Source: Cytidiella melzeri (taxonomy: Eukaryota > Basidiomycota > Agaricomycetes > Polyporales > Irpicaceae). From it: a DNA stretch of 53,328 bases. Under the pieces are notes generated by a model. It saw only the letters and a list, made by a program, of their open reading frames with translations, had not been told where the DNA came from and searched no databases. Position numbers and translations under genes: made by a program. Positions 33,520 through 44,932 of the stretch are shown piece after piece (position 1 is the stretch's first letter; each line of letters starts with the position of its first letter). The DNA is taken from positions 1 through 53,328 of the forward strand of contig JABYQR010000309.1 of NCBI GenBank assembly GCA_022592445.1. Reading direction: 5' to 3'.

Positions 33520-33822
33520 CCCCGCCTTGGGGTCATGACGTTCATTTCTGACTCTTTACTCTTCTCATGATGTTCATCCCTTCCTCTTTGCTCTTCTCTG
33601 TAGTTCTCACCTTCCTATTGGACACCGTCTGAACCTCTATCGTAGTAAATATTTGAACTCTTTCAACGTCGTTTGGCCTCATCTCTTGCCCCGACGTTGA
33701 AGGTACGCCTATATACAACTCACATCCTACTATTGTAACTCATCTCTTGCCCCGACGTTGAAGCAATCCAAACATCATGCTTGTTTTGTCTTTCCGAGTG
33801 TTCCCCGCTCATTGGGTTCACA
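33496..33822 (+). repeat. 3' LTR of the gypsy element
   Basis: 327 bp, preceded by the polypurine tract ACGGGGGAGAG. Compared with the 5' LTR most changes are C/T or G/A at CpG sites. Confidence 0.93.
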
Positions 33823-36752
33823 CTAGCTGGCAACATGGTACTTGAAGTGGAACAGGAAGACGGTAAGCATACCAAACTTTTGCTAAAGCATGTATACTTC
33901 AACTTAATTTTACCTTTAACTTTAATCAGTGTTGGTAAACTGGACTCTGATTATTGTTTTACTTTCTATCACAATCTTTGTACTATATACGACTCAAACT
34001 CGACTTGTGTGGGTGTAGTTAGAAAATCAAATGATTTATACACGCTGTCTTCAACTCGAGTGACTTCTTTAGCAAGCGTGCATAGAACTGGCATTACTTT
34101 ACTCGAACTACATAAAAAACTCGGTCATCTCAGTTACTTCATGATCAAGAAACTACTCCAAACTTTGTAAATTATTACTGATCATATAACTGACCGTACT
34201 GAAACTCCGTGCAAGGACTGTTTACTCAACAATATCCATCGCAATACTGTACCCAAACTTTGTTCTTCATCGTTAGATGAAGCTTTTGGAGATCACTTCC
34301 ATATTAACATCTTTGGGCCTCTACCCACAGCGTCAATTACTGGTAAACACAAATACTGGTTGACTATCGTCGACAATGCTACTATATGGTTAGTACTTGC
34401 ACCACTAGTTACTAAAGATGACGCCTACACTCAATGGGTCATTTTCTCTACTGAACTTTTGACACAATACGGTATTCGTGTCAAGATACTTCAAGCAGAT
34501 AACGGCGGTGTCTTTACCAGTAAAGCTATGACTGCTTACTTCAAAACTCAAGGAACTATACTACGTCTTACTGTACACGATACTCCTCAGCAAAACGGTG
34601 TTGCTGGTACATCAAACTATTATGAACTTGATTTGAGTAAACCTGCATACTGCATCTTTACCAAATCGACTATGGTGGTATGCTGCATTATACGCGATGT
34701 ATGTGTACAATTGTTCTCCTCGTACTATACTAAACTACAAAACTCCTTACTTTAAGCAATATGGCACAGAGGCTAACCTTGATGGACTTCAAGTCTTTGG
34801 TCAGCCATGCATTGTATACGACAAATATTGCACAAATAAACTAGCATCTAAGGGTAAAAGGGGAGTCTGGATAGGCTTTGCTGAACACTCTAAAGGTCAC
34901 TACGTTTACTTTGGACAACGTGTCGGAGTTGAACGTAACTTGCAATTTGTTGACTCTACGATACAAATTGAAGGGGAGAAAGAACCAAATGTCGAACAAC
35001 TTACTACTGAAAAACAACTTGAACTTGAGGACAACCCTCACATAGAACCAATGGAAATTGACGAGCCTGACCCTACTGGTCCAAGGCGTTCCAACAGAAC
35101 TCCTCAACTATCGCGTAAAGCTTGTGATCTAAACTATGACGAAGTAGACACTAACATTGCTTTCTACTTAACTGAGTTTAACGCTTACTATGCTGAGGAT
35201 GTCGGTGACCCTGTCACTTTCAAAGATGTATTTAATCACCCTCTCAAAGACGATTGGTTTAAGTCTATGAAACTTGAGGTTGATACACTAGAAAAACTCG
35301 GCACTTGGGAACACTGTATCCCGCCGCCAAATGCCAACATTACTGGTTCTCGCTTCGTCTATAAGACTAAGTACGGACATGGCAAAGTTAATAAACTCAA
35401 GTCAAGACTTGTTGCGCAAGGATACTCTCAGCGCGATGGTATTGATTACTATGCAAACAGCTTGTTCACTCCAGTCACGTGCATGAGTTCTATGAGACTC
35501 ATACTTACACTTTGAGATTAAGTCTGCTTACTTATACGGTAAGATTAACAATGATGAAGATCTTTATCTTTGTCCGCCGCCTGGTCATCTACTGCCCAAC
35601 TTGCCTAAGGGCTGGGTACTTAAACTATGCAAAACTATCTATGGTCCTAAACAAGCTGGACGTTGCTGGTACAAGGTACTATGCGATATACCTTTCCAAC
35701 TTGGACTCAAGCGTTCAGACTATGATAACGCTGTCATCTACCTTTACAAGGGAGACAAACTAATACTTATACTCGCTGTTCATGTCGACGATATTACTCT
35801 TTGTACTATTACTTCTGTTGTCGCTGAACAGTTTGAGATAGCACTTAGACAACATGTCAAGGTAACAAACGGTGGCACTATCCACTGGATGCTTGGCATG
35901 GAGATTGATTACACCAAAGCCTCTGGTTTTATCAAGCTTTGTCAACACAATTATATCCGAACTATACTTCAACAAAACAACTTTGACCACAATCATACAT
36001 GCCATACACCTATGATACACAAGCACAACTTAGCCCCCCGTGACTTGAAAGAACCTTGGCAGGACGCTGATGCTATTAAACAATACATGTCTTTAGTCAG
36101 TGGTTTACGATACATCGCTGACTGTACTCGACCAGACGTTGCATACTCTGGTCAACTTGCACAATACTTAGCTGACCCTTCTAAGGAACACTTTACTGCA
36201 GCTAAACAGTGTTACCTATACTTGAAGGAAACATGTGATTACTGGCTTGTCCTAGGAAACCAAGCCACTACTACTAATACTTTGCTTGTCGGATACACTG
36301 ATTCTGACGGTATGACTACATACGGCAATAAACCAATAATGGGCTACACCTTCACATACAACAACTCGCTTATCTCTTGGTCAAGTAAGCGCGGTTCACT
36401 CGTAACACTATCAGTCACCAAAGCCGAACTATATGCCTTAGCGCATGCATCAACTGAGGCTATATATCTAAAAGCACTCATTGACAAACTACTGAACTTT
36501 ACTATGGATCCTGTCAAAATGTATACTGACAGTGCATCGACAATTGCCATTGTTAGCTCACCCGAAGAGCAACATTTGCAACAAACTAAACACTTTGAAA
36601 TTTGTAAGAATTCCATCAGCGATCGTTTACTCAAGAAGTATATAACTATTCATCACATATCTTCCAACAATCAACGTGCTGATACACTTACTAAAGCACT
36701 ACCTCTCGAAAAACTCAAGCACTTCAATAAACTACTTCATATTTGTGCTTGA
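33823..36752 (+). pseudogene. copia B pol, heavily decayed
   Basis: Continues gag-protease after the gypsy insertion. Pre-integrase LHKKLGHLSY then TAA at 34168. In the integrase the first Asp is Asn (HINIFGPLP), the DNGG motif keeps its Asp but is followed by Val, and the Glu position reads VAGTSN, so at least two of three catalytic residues are lost. A frame break near 34750 and stops near 35515 precede the reverse transcriptase (YGPKQAGRCWYK, catalytic HVDDITL). RNase H ends the ORF (MYTDSASTIAIV) at 36752. The sequence is AT-rich, unlike gag. Confidence 0.88.
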
Positions 36753-36855
36753 AGGGGAGTGTTTGACTGTAACTGGAAACTCCAACGGATCAACTGATGA
36801 TCCGAGCACTAGTAACTACTGTACTAGTGTTAGCAAGGCCGGCAAGCGGCAAGTA

Positions 36856-38962
36856 CAATTCCTGAAGATTGAATGAAATACTACTTTTTGAGCCAGATTT
36901 GTGAGTAAACTTGGTGCTGGTAGTAGCCTGAACAAGTAATAATGTTAGGAATGGCTTCTTCAATGAGTAATGTATAGTAAGTTGGTGATTTGTTTCCACT
37001 GGAGCACACAATTATTCATGAAAGAAGAGGGACCATGCTGTATTGTTTGAAGTGCAACAATGGGTGTAAACACGGAATTAAAACATATACAAGTTGGTGG
37101 AGTAAAGTGTGGAGATAAAGATTGTTTGATGTGCGTATTCTTCTTGATGGTGTTGAACTATGTTAGATTTTCTAGATACAATCTGGTAAACTGCAGGAGC
37201 AGGGTTGCAAGTGATTATGTTATTGATAGCAAATTGAATAAATCATATAGCATGAAATAGTTAATTGCACCTGTGACTTTGTTACCAAAAAGAACCTGAG
37301 TAAACAACTCTGTTCCTGGTAAGGACCTTGCCAAGCCATCTGGTCATGAATACCAACTGTATTACAGGCATTTTCTATTGGTGACATCGTTGATAGGCAA
37401 CTTGATCTGGGATAAAGTGACTGTACTACAAATGATAAGTCTGGTTGCGGGAAAATAAGCCATAAATTGATGATGGGAGTTACCAATGGTAGCAAGGGGC
37501 TTCATATATCTTATCATATATCTAGTGCAGTGTTCACTACTGATGACAGAAAATTGCTTGTGTAAGAAATAAAGGGCTTGAGGATGTCTCATTAGATCAA
37601 CTCCCACAGCAAGTTACATGTGTCCTGTGGATGTATGAACTGCCTCATCTCCATTGAAACTGCCACAGGCTGTGTTTTGGTTGTAACTCTTGCTTATAGA
37701 GCCACTAGTGGTTGTGAAACCGTGTGAAAGAATCAAAGGCAGTGCTCTATGGTGATGCAACCACATCCTGTTGATGTCTGAACTGCCTCAGCCCCACTAG
37801 AACTGCCTGATGTATGAACTGCCTCATCTCCATTGAAACTGCCACAGGCTGTGTGCTGATTGTAACTCTTGCTTATGTAGCAACTGGTGGTTGTGAAACT
37901 TTGTGCAACAATCAAATGCAGTGCTTGCTGCTGATGCAACTATGTCCTGTTGATGTCTGAACTGCCTCAGCCCCACTAGAACTGCCACAGGCTGTGCTCT
38001 GATTGTAACTCCTCCTTAGAAGGCAACTAATGGTTGTGAAATTTTGTGGACCAATTGAATGCAGTGCTCGCTGCTGATGAAACCATGTCCAGCTAATGTC
38101 TGCATTGCCTCACCCCCATCAGAGCTGCCACAGGCTATGTTCTGATTTTACCTCCTCCTTAGAGAGCAACTAATGCTTGTGAAACTTTGTGCAACAATCC
38201 AATGCAGTGCTTGCTGCTGATGCAACCATGTACTGTTGATGTCTGAACTGCCTCACCCCCATTGGAACTGCCACAGGCTGTGTTCTGATTGTAATTCCTG
38301 CTTAGAGAGCAAGAGCAACTCACAGTTGTGAAACTTTGTGAAACAATCAGATACAGTACTCACTACTAATGCAGCCACAAATTTACATTGTCCAAGAATG
38401 TAGGGATTGACACTTTGTAGTTAGCTTCCAAAGTACTGGTAACTCTTGCTCAGAGCCAATACTATGTGTGGCATGTCTTCTGATTGTATTCCTTGTTCAG
38501 AGAGCAAGCAATGTCTGTAGATTGCTGCACATGCACCTGACCAGGATTTGACATCATTTGCCAGCAGGTGTGGAGTTTGAATCTGAGTCTGGATGACTTT
38601 TTTCAGTAGACTGGCCATAACTTGCTCAATTCCACTTCAATTGACAGGATGTTTGTACCAGGATGTTGTCACAAGATAGGGCTATCCAATGGTGTATTAT
38701 ATGTACAGATTTGTACCCATTTTCAGTAAAAATCAAAAGGTGCATTTTGATTGCAAAAGTGATCTGATACAAAGTTATAAAGGGCTGATAACAAGGCCAG
38801 TGTGATGCCATCAGCTGTATTCATTGTTTTGTTATTGACACTGTTACTTTCTGTATTCTGCCATCAAATTCCCACACTTTGGGGGACAAAAAGGTCACAT
38901 CTGAAAAGACATCAATGTGCTGGAGCACACTGGAACAATTCTTCTTCATTCTTCAGGAATTG
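36856..38962. mobile_element. 2.1-kb TIR DNA element in the copia B 3' LTR
   Basis: Ends are inverted: CAATTCCTGAAGA at the left and TCTTCAGGAATTG at the right, 13 bp perfect and partly matching beyond. TA lies on both sides (36854-36855, 38963-38964) as a target duplication. No transposase ORF is visible, so it is non-autonomous. A TA target and short inverted repeats fit Tc1/mariner-like or related groups, but the ends are not diagnostic to me. Confidence 0.82.
37640..38345. repeat. ~142-bp subterminal tandem repeat inside the DNA element
   Basis: Five imperfect copies contain GAACTGCCACAGGCTGTG-like text followed by TGATTGTAACTCCTGCTTAGAGAGCAAC-like text and GTGAAACTTTGTG. Spacing of the core is about 141-144 bp, with one longer interval of about 180 bp where a short unit is doubled. 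Confidence 0.8.
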
Positions 38963-39088
38963 TAATATAAGACTTCCTACTTGATCAATAAGGATAACTC
39001 ACTTTGATCCCCAACTCCCATTGTGTGATCTCTCTCTCAGACTCACTCTCAACGTTCTACTCAACTCTCGTAGCCTTCTAACATTCTT

Positions 39089-39571
39089 CTCCTCAAAAAA
39101 TGTCAGACTTGAGCAAGGCAAGAAAATATATGCACCCAGGTGGGGCCAGGACCCCAGACCACTCCCACGCGCTAATGGAAATGGCGTGATGGCAACCTCC
39201 CGAGCAAACTCTCATCTTGCTTTCATCATTGTTCATGGAGATAACCGACAACACATTCCTCGAGCTAAGAAGGAACAGATTATCAGATGATAACTCGACG
39301 TACCCTCCATTCGTAGGCCTCGAATGTAGGTTGTTGTACTGTATGTACGTCTTTAGTGTACTTCCTGTGCTCCTATCATTAAGTACTAAATAGCAACGGA
39401 TCATTTCTGCAACGCCTACTGTGGTGTATTCTCAATTCAGCGCGGAGGCTGTGCAACGCGCCGAGTATGTTCCAGCTGCAATTTGAGCAAAGGATTGCAG
39501 GGTTAGATAATGCTATCAATATATCAACAAATGTCCCCTCATTACTATAGATGCTGTAGTAAAGTTGGTTT
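39089..39571. other. host flank of copia B
   Basis: Between the element and the carrier stop codon. A short frame at 39100-39290 has no domain. The carrier 3' UTR should lie in the right half. Confidence 0.5.
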
Positions 39572-40876
39572 CTAAACTTCGCTTGACTGATGAAGGAGCT
39601 TGTGAATCGCACGGTTTGCCATCTCGAAACCCAGGAACGTAGCGCCGTTAGCAAACGGAGAGCTACGAGAACCAAGTGATTAGTTTGTGCGACGAGGAGC
39701 AAACAGGTGGAAACGCACCGGATGAGTGTCGGCCCTAGACCACGGGTAAACGCGCCGATGCCTTCTGTCCTCCAGACAGTACGTATGCAATCAAGCGTCG
39801 ACTTGTACTTTTGGCCGTCTGCAGAAGAGAATCCGTCTGTCTGCAACCTGGACTTGATCATATCTATAGGGTATATTACGGCCCACAGCTGCAATGACAC
39901 CCTGTTTCAGCTGCCACAACCAGGACAGTCAAACAAAAAAGAGGGTGCACTGACCACGTAACCAGCAGCAGCACCAAATAGCACAGCATATCCTGGGTTA
40001 ACCTGGTCTCGAGTGATGTTCTTCTGAGCCATTTCGCGTTGCATGAGCTTCTCGTAAGCCCAAAAGTAAACAGCGTAGCCTGAAGCTTCACGCCACAACG
40101 TTGCTACCTGGCCCTTGTATATTCCCGCGATACCTCTTGCGCTGTATATTTTGTTGATAGCGTCCCATGGCCCTCTGTACACTGGTGCGGTTGCGGATTG
40201 TGTCTGCAGACCTAAGATTCACAACCGAAAAAATAAGGACCAATATGCGACAAGGTATGGAGACAGGAGCTTACTCACGTATACGGATGTGTTCAACCGG
40301 ACCAGAGACGACACCGTTAGCAAGACCGGCTAGCAGACCAGAAGCAAGAAGCTGCCCTCCAGTAAGCTGGATACCTTGTGGTCCCCCAATGCCACTATGG
40401 ACGTTCCGTGCGGCGAAAAAGCGTTTTGAGTATTCCATAGCGCCGAACTGTATTGATACGCAAACACCGATGCCCAGTAGAGGAGTCAACGTGCCCTGAC
40501 ACAGAAAAAAACAGGCCGCCGATTTCAATCATGCAGCTACAGCATAAGCTATTGGCACACCTTGTAAAAAGCCAGAGGTCCCTCGTTCTTGAGAATACCG
40601 CCCGCACAGTGTACCATTCCGCGATACGTCCCTTTGGGGGCCGTTTGCATCCTCTGACAGGCCAAGCACGTCGTGAACACAGGACCCCCTTTCTCACCAG
40701 GGCTACGGAGCTCACCACTTTGACGATATCGAACGGCTGGCCTACTAGAACCTATGAACCAACATTAGTCCAATTTAGCACAGCGTTAATTGTCACGCTC
40801 ATTAAATGTTGTGCAAACTCACCTGCGCGATACCGCCTGCCGTGCCAGCAACCAAGTCTTGCGCCGTCTTCGCCAT
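39572..40876 (-). CDS. mitochondrial carrier, carnitine/amino-acid (Crc1/Ymc1) type
   Basis: Inner-membrane solute carrier (SLC25). Seven exons: 40823-40876, 40716-40751, 40561-40653, 40279-40495, 39955-40211, 39719-39888, 39572-39662, total 918 nt, 305 residues, the standard length. All three signature motifs are present, one per ~100-residue repeat: QPFDIVKVRMQT, GPVEHIRIRLQT and YPIDMIKSRLQT. GGI and GTLTPLLGIG-type helices surround them. The start MAKTAQDLVAG is typical of the carnitine/acylcarnitine, Ymc1 and ornithine group. The exact substrate cannot be fixed from these motifs. The C-terminus HKLLHQSSEV ends at TAA 39572-39574 on the minus strand. Confidence 0.93.
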
Positions 40877-41658
40877 GGTCCAGTATAATCCTTCTGGGGA
40901 ACAAGAGGCAGCGGTCAAGCGGTAGAGCACTGGCGGTCGTCGGTCGAGTCAAAAACTCAAGAAATATCGATAAGTAGTTGAAGTTACATGTCAAGCGGGA
41001 GGGAGGCGGCCCGTCAGCCGTTCAATAAAGCGCCGCAAGTCGTGGCCACCATGGCCACGCACACGGTGTGTGTTCTGGCATACGGAGCAATGAGATTGAG
41101 GTGTGCTACATGTGCAATACATCTTTGCCATAAAATACACCGTGAAGATACAGAGAAATAAGTAGTCATAGGACATGTCTGGGTAGGTGCCAGGGGGCGG
41201 CATCGAAGTGCGAAGCCAGGACGAGGAGGTCCGGGATGACAGCTATGGTCGGTGCGGTGGGCCAGCAATCTGTGGGAACTGTAGAGCAAAGGATAAGACA
41301 GTTGCATGCAAAGCGGAAGCGACAAGCTCACCTAGAGTACAATGATTCTCTCCTCCTCTCAGCTCTACACACCGATCTTCGCATACTGCAGCTGGCGGCA
41401 TCAGGTTATCATGGCACCTTGACGAGCAAGGGCAATAACATAATATATAACGTGGCTTTCGATACAAGAGGCTGTGAAGGGCTGAAGCAGCCCAAATGTT
41501 GAGACAACGGGTGGTAGCGACGAAGAATAAATGACGAAAATCTTGAACGAACGAAGACGAATGAGCGAACAAATGGGGAGGGCAACGAAATCGCCTAAAC
41601 AAAACAACTCCCGTACCAACTTGAAAATGAATTTTCTCAACGACAAGCAGCTAACTCC
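40877..41658. other. intergenic, carrier upstream region
   Basis: About 0.8 kb with only short ORFs. I looked at a tRNA-like stretch near 40915-40960 and do not support it. Confidence 0.5.
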
Positions 41659-41895
41659 CTACATCTTCGCACGGAGGCTTGACCAGACCTGCGACGATAA
41701 CCACGGTTGAGGGGCATAGTACTTCTCTTTCGTGCGAGCGTCCGCTGCTTTCCACCTGTTTTGACTCTCTGCAGACTCGCGGGCCCAAGCCTCGGCGATT
41801 TTCTGTGCAGGGGACATTTCTGAGTTTGAGCGACGGTGAGCAGCGGCGCCGCTGAGGACGTGTGAAAGAGGGTAGACGGACGAGTCCGATGCCAT
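41659..41895 (-). CDS. hypothetical 78-residue protein
   Basis: ATG at 41895 (MASDSSVYPLSHVLSG) to TGA at 41659. The frame is open further upstream to a TTG, but no ATG lies there. The composition is Ala-, Ser- and charged-rich with a helical stretch (SPAQKIAEAWARESAE) and an end WSSLRAKM. No signal peptide, no Cys and no known domain. A TATATAAT sequence at 42023-42030 is a possible minus-strand promoter about 130 bp upstream. Could be a chance ORF. Confidence 0.4.
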   Translation of the reverse strand: MASDSSVYPLSHVLSGAAAHRRSNSEMSPAQKIAEAWARESAESQNRWKAADARTKEKYYAPQPWLSSQVWSSLRAKM

Positions 41896-43292
41896 CTGAC
41901 TAGTGCGAATTCGGGCAAGGAAAATTGAGTTCGTGAGTCCGATGTTACGGGAGGACGAAGGAAGAGTGCGTACTGGGGTCGTCAAGAGGTCATTATGGAG
42001 GTTAGAACGAGAGAAGGTTGGATCTTATATAATACTGAGTGAGATGGGATCCAACGGTTCGCGGGGCCCATCTCGGAGCTTGTGTCCTTCATGAATACCC
42101 ACGGATGTTAAGAGCCAGGGTTTGAGGACAGAGCATTCGCCGAAAGTACATAGTAACTTCCGTAAACATGCGAGTTTGAGATGCAATGTCCTTCCGGATT
42201 TGGAAGTATGAAAGAGACGGCCTGTAATCGCACGGACGGAGAAAGCGTGCAGCTCAGATATTGGCCCTGATTACACGATCAATTCCAGAGGTTATCGTCA
42301 ACGCTGGGCATCTCTTCGCATTGTCCCTCTCCGGAAAGTTGAACGGCTCGAGTCAATCGTCCGTGAACGGCATTTTTGGCGAACACTTGAAGAACAATGG
42401 GATGTCAGCGTAGAGCAATCTCATCGCACTGCGATACGGTGGCTTGATGCACAGGACAATGGGGAAACAACGAGGAAAACAGACACGCAAACGTGACTCA
42501 CTGTCCCTGGTGGCCGAACGTCGACGTCAACGACTTCGAAACACGCGTTTCAGCACAACACAACGCAGCTGCAACAGCACCTTGTAAGCTGTCTGATTGG
42601 AGAACACATCTTCGCAATCATAGTGAGGTTCAGGCGTGTCTTCACGAGAAGGTGGGCGCATCGTCATCCTGTACAGCAAAGGTCAGCGGTGCGCCTCAAG
42701 CATTGTGCGGGGGTATCCAAAGTATCTCGTCACCGGGGAACAGTGCATGGTAGCCCTCACCACGTTGTCTACTGAGAAACTGTCGAAAACAGCCAACAGA
42801 TTCAGACCCATTCGCCTCCCGCCTGAGTATATTCGTTTCAGTCTGGCCTTCATAGCCTTCCACTTTACGGCAACTGCAGCGTGAAAGAGGCTTCCTTGCG
42901 AGAAACGCGGTGCACACGAGGCATGGCAATTGAGTATCGTATGCAGACAGCGAAACTCGTGGCCACTGTGAGAGGATGAGCAGAGCAAGAGGTAGGCGCC
43001 CACCCAACCTCCAGTTCGCCCATGGCCCATTCCACATTACCCATCCAAGCTCCTCTCGTCACCTATCCCAAGTCTGCACTACTGCAGCCCTCGTCTCGTT
43101 GCCTTACATCCGCGGTCGCCCACCACGACGCACACGTCGGCTAGTAGGATGGGAGGCCGGCCTGTTTCCGAAGACTCGAGGTGACGCGCTGACGAAGCCA
43201 CGTTTCTCTTATATAGCCACTACAACTTGCGAAGTACCAACAACATATCTCTCTCTGCCTATACCCGCGGCCTGCACCGCAGACTGTTCGCG
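41896..43292. other. intergenic, no gene recognised
   Basis: 1.4 kb with overlapping short ORFs on both strands and no domain. The right end should hold the promoter of the Nudix gene; a CTTATATAGCC element at 43206-43216 is about 80 bp before its start codon. Confidence 0.5.
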
Positions 43293-44932
43293 ATGGCCGC
43301 CTACAGGTATGCGAGAGCTGGACACTGAGTCTGCTACCACTATTTACACTATCATAGCGTTCAGGAAGCACCAGTCAATTTCTTCGGAGGATCGCCGCTG
43401 AACCGACTCTCGTGGCTGCGTTTATCTGAACCATTTGTGAACGCTATCGTTGAACATCAGTCGACTCGATGGCTGGTCTTCAAAGACGGCAACCCGTTAC
43501 TTTCAACACCAGAGGGCACGAAACTAGGCAAAGTAATCCGGCTCTCGACGTCGGAAGTGCGCCCATGGCTTGGCTCCAAGCCCTACTTTGCGCAAACCCA
43601 GAACAAAGGAGAAGTCGCGGACCCGGCTGTCAGTGTGCTGGAGGCTGCACGACTCCGAGGGCCCGGGATTGTCTTCCTTGGACTGCATGAGAACGACGGC
43701 GCGTCGTCTGGCGCTCTACCGTCGTCGGACTTTAGCAAGAAGGATGCAGCAGCGGTCGCAGCCAAAATCAAGGGCGAACCATACTTCTCACTTGATGTGA
43801 CGGGGCTGGAGGAACGGCAGATTGACGACGTTTTGAAGAGCGTAGAGGCCGGCAGGCCAGGCGAGAAGCTGAGCTTTGTCGAGACGCGGGCAGCGATGTC
43901 GAGCATGGATAACTTCACTGGGAGCGTGATTGCAGAGGCGCGGGCATTAGTAGATTGGAATGCAAGGAACAAGGTGTGTCCGCCACCAATCACGAGTCAA
44001 GACCGAAATACAGACATCTATGCAGTTTTGTGCCGCGTGTGGATCGCCTGTGTACTCTACCTGGGCTGGCTGGAAGCTCGCATGTACCTCTGTGTTGCCC
44101 TGGGCCGATCTTTCAGGAAGATCAGCATGTCCAACTGCGCAAGTCTTCGCTGAGATCGTATTTTCTCACAGTATTGAATTTCTTATTGTAGTGTCGGAGT
44201 GCACAATCAGTCACATCCAAGGACCGACCCTGTCGTCATTATGGCAGTGGTTAACGAGAAGAACGATAAGATCCTTCTGGGCCGAAACGTAAGTCACATT
44301 CCCGTTCCCATCCCACCTTGTTTTCACAACAACACAAAAAGCGCAAATGGCCAGGCAGGTTCTATTCCGCCCTTGCAGGGTTTATCGAACCTGGAGAATC
44401 CTTCGAAGATGCCGTGGGACGCGAGCTCTGGGAGGAAGCAGGCCTGAAAGTCTGGGGTGTCCGATATCATTCTACGCAACCATGGGTACATATGAGTGTA
44501 CACCTGCACCCACGTTGCCCGCACTGACTACGCTGTATTTCATTGCAGCCCTTCCCTGCAAACCTCATGGTCGGCTTCTATGCGATCGCAAACGACTCGC
44601 TGCCTACGCGCACGGACCTGGATAATGAATTAGAAGGTAACGTCATAATAATAACAGCTCGCTTTCATTTTCTGGGGAGGGACCCGTATCTAATCGTGGT
44701 CTGATCAGACGCCCGATGGTACACTCGCGAAGAGGTCTTGCAGGTGCTTGCCAACCCGATTGGTACGAGGATGACAGGCAACGATCCGTTTAAACAGGTG
44801 GAGAGCTCTCAGGATTCGCCTCCGTTTAGGCTGCCACCTATGACTGCGATCGCTGGTGTACTTGTCAGTGATTGGGCGCACCGAAAGGTGGTTATCACCG
44901 GTCCTGAGGAACAGGTAAAGGGCAATTTGTAA
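43293..44932 (+). CDS. NPY1: NADH pyrophosphatase (Nudix), NUDT12/Npy1 type
   Basis: Hydrolyses NADH and related dinucleotides to mononucleotides, usually in peroxisomes. Seven exons: 43293-43306, 43358-43973, 44026-44138, 44192-44288, 44342-44485, 44549-44636, 44709-44932, total 1296 nt, 431 residues. N-terminal domain begins MAAYSVQEAP then VNFFGGSPLNRLSWLR. A zinc ribbon follows (FCAACGSPVY ... ACTS), though its usual fourth Cys lies later, in ACPTA. Then HPRTDPVVIM and the complete Nudix box GFIEPGESFEDAVGREL with WEEAGL, and the NADH-type SQPWPFP equivalent STQPWPFP. Exon 1 is only 14 nt. The third intron (44139-44191) must be GC-AG to keep frame. No C-terminal SKL peroxisome signal is seen (ends KGNL). 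Confidence 0.93.
44139..44191 (+). other. GC-AG intron in the Nudix gene
   Basis: Donor GCAAGT, acceptor TTGTAG, 53 bp. The nearest GT donor (four bases downstream) shifts the frame away from the conserved HPRTDPVV segment. GCAAGT is the usual form of GC donors. Confidence 0.85.

Larger units (their letters stand above)
27198..33822 (+). mobile_element. Ty3/gypsy chromovirus nested in copia B
   Basis: Two 327-bp LTRs (TGTARACCTGC to GGGTTCACA), target duplication CTAGC at 27193-27197 and 33823-33827, gag, protease, RT, RNase H, integrase and a C-terminal chromodomain, as in the chromovirus branch (Tf1/sushi-like). The LTRs differ at about 7 positions, mostly C/T or G/A at CpG. It has four in-frame stops and a solo LTR in its integrase. 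I see no tRNA-like primer site after the 5' LTR, so self-priming as in Tf1 is possible but not shown. Confidence 0.93.
25033..39083 (+). mobile_element. Ty1/copia retrotransposon B, decayed host of nested elements
   Basis: 5' LTR 25033-25214, primer-binding site, gag-protease to 27192, pol from 33828 to 36752, polypurine tract GAAGGGGAG and 3' LTR from 36760 to 39083. The target duplication TTCTT is intact (25028-25032, 39084-39088). A gypsy element sits in gag-pol and a DNA element in the 3' LTR. Coding parts carry many stops and changed catalytic residues. Confidence 0.93.
36760..39083 (+). repeat. 3' LTR of copia B, split by a DNA element
   Basis: Left part 36760-36855, right part 38965-39083. 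Without the insert it is ~30 bp longer than the 5' LTR, carrying an extra CTAGTGTTAGCAAGGCCGGC segment at 36825-36853. The 3' end CTTCTAACA is at 39083. Confidence 0.88.

Noticed and set aside
37640..38345. CRISPR-like array
   Set aside because: Units of ~142 bp repeat along their whole length without unique spacers, within a eukaryotic transposon.
40910..40960. tRNA-like stretch with AGCGGTAGAGC and GGTCGAGTC
   Set aside because: The anticodon arm and acceptor stem do not pair, and the B box differs from GGTTCGANNCC.
42683..43037. Minus-strand ORFs upstream of the Nudix gene
   Set aside because: Two frames overlap the same DNA with no coding signature; likely chance.
43979..44153. Readthrough frame of the Nudix gene through its introns
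   Set aside because: The conserved zinc ribbon and HPRTDPVV segments require the splices at 43974-44025 and 44139-44191.
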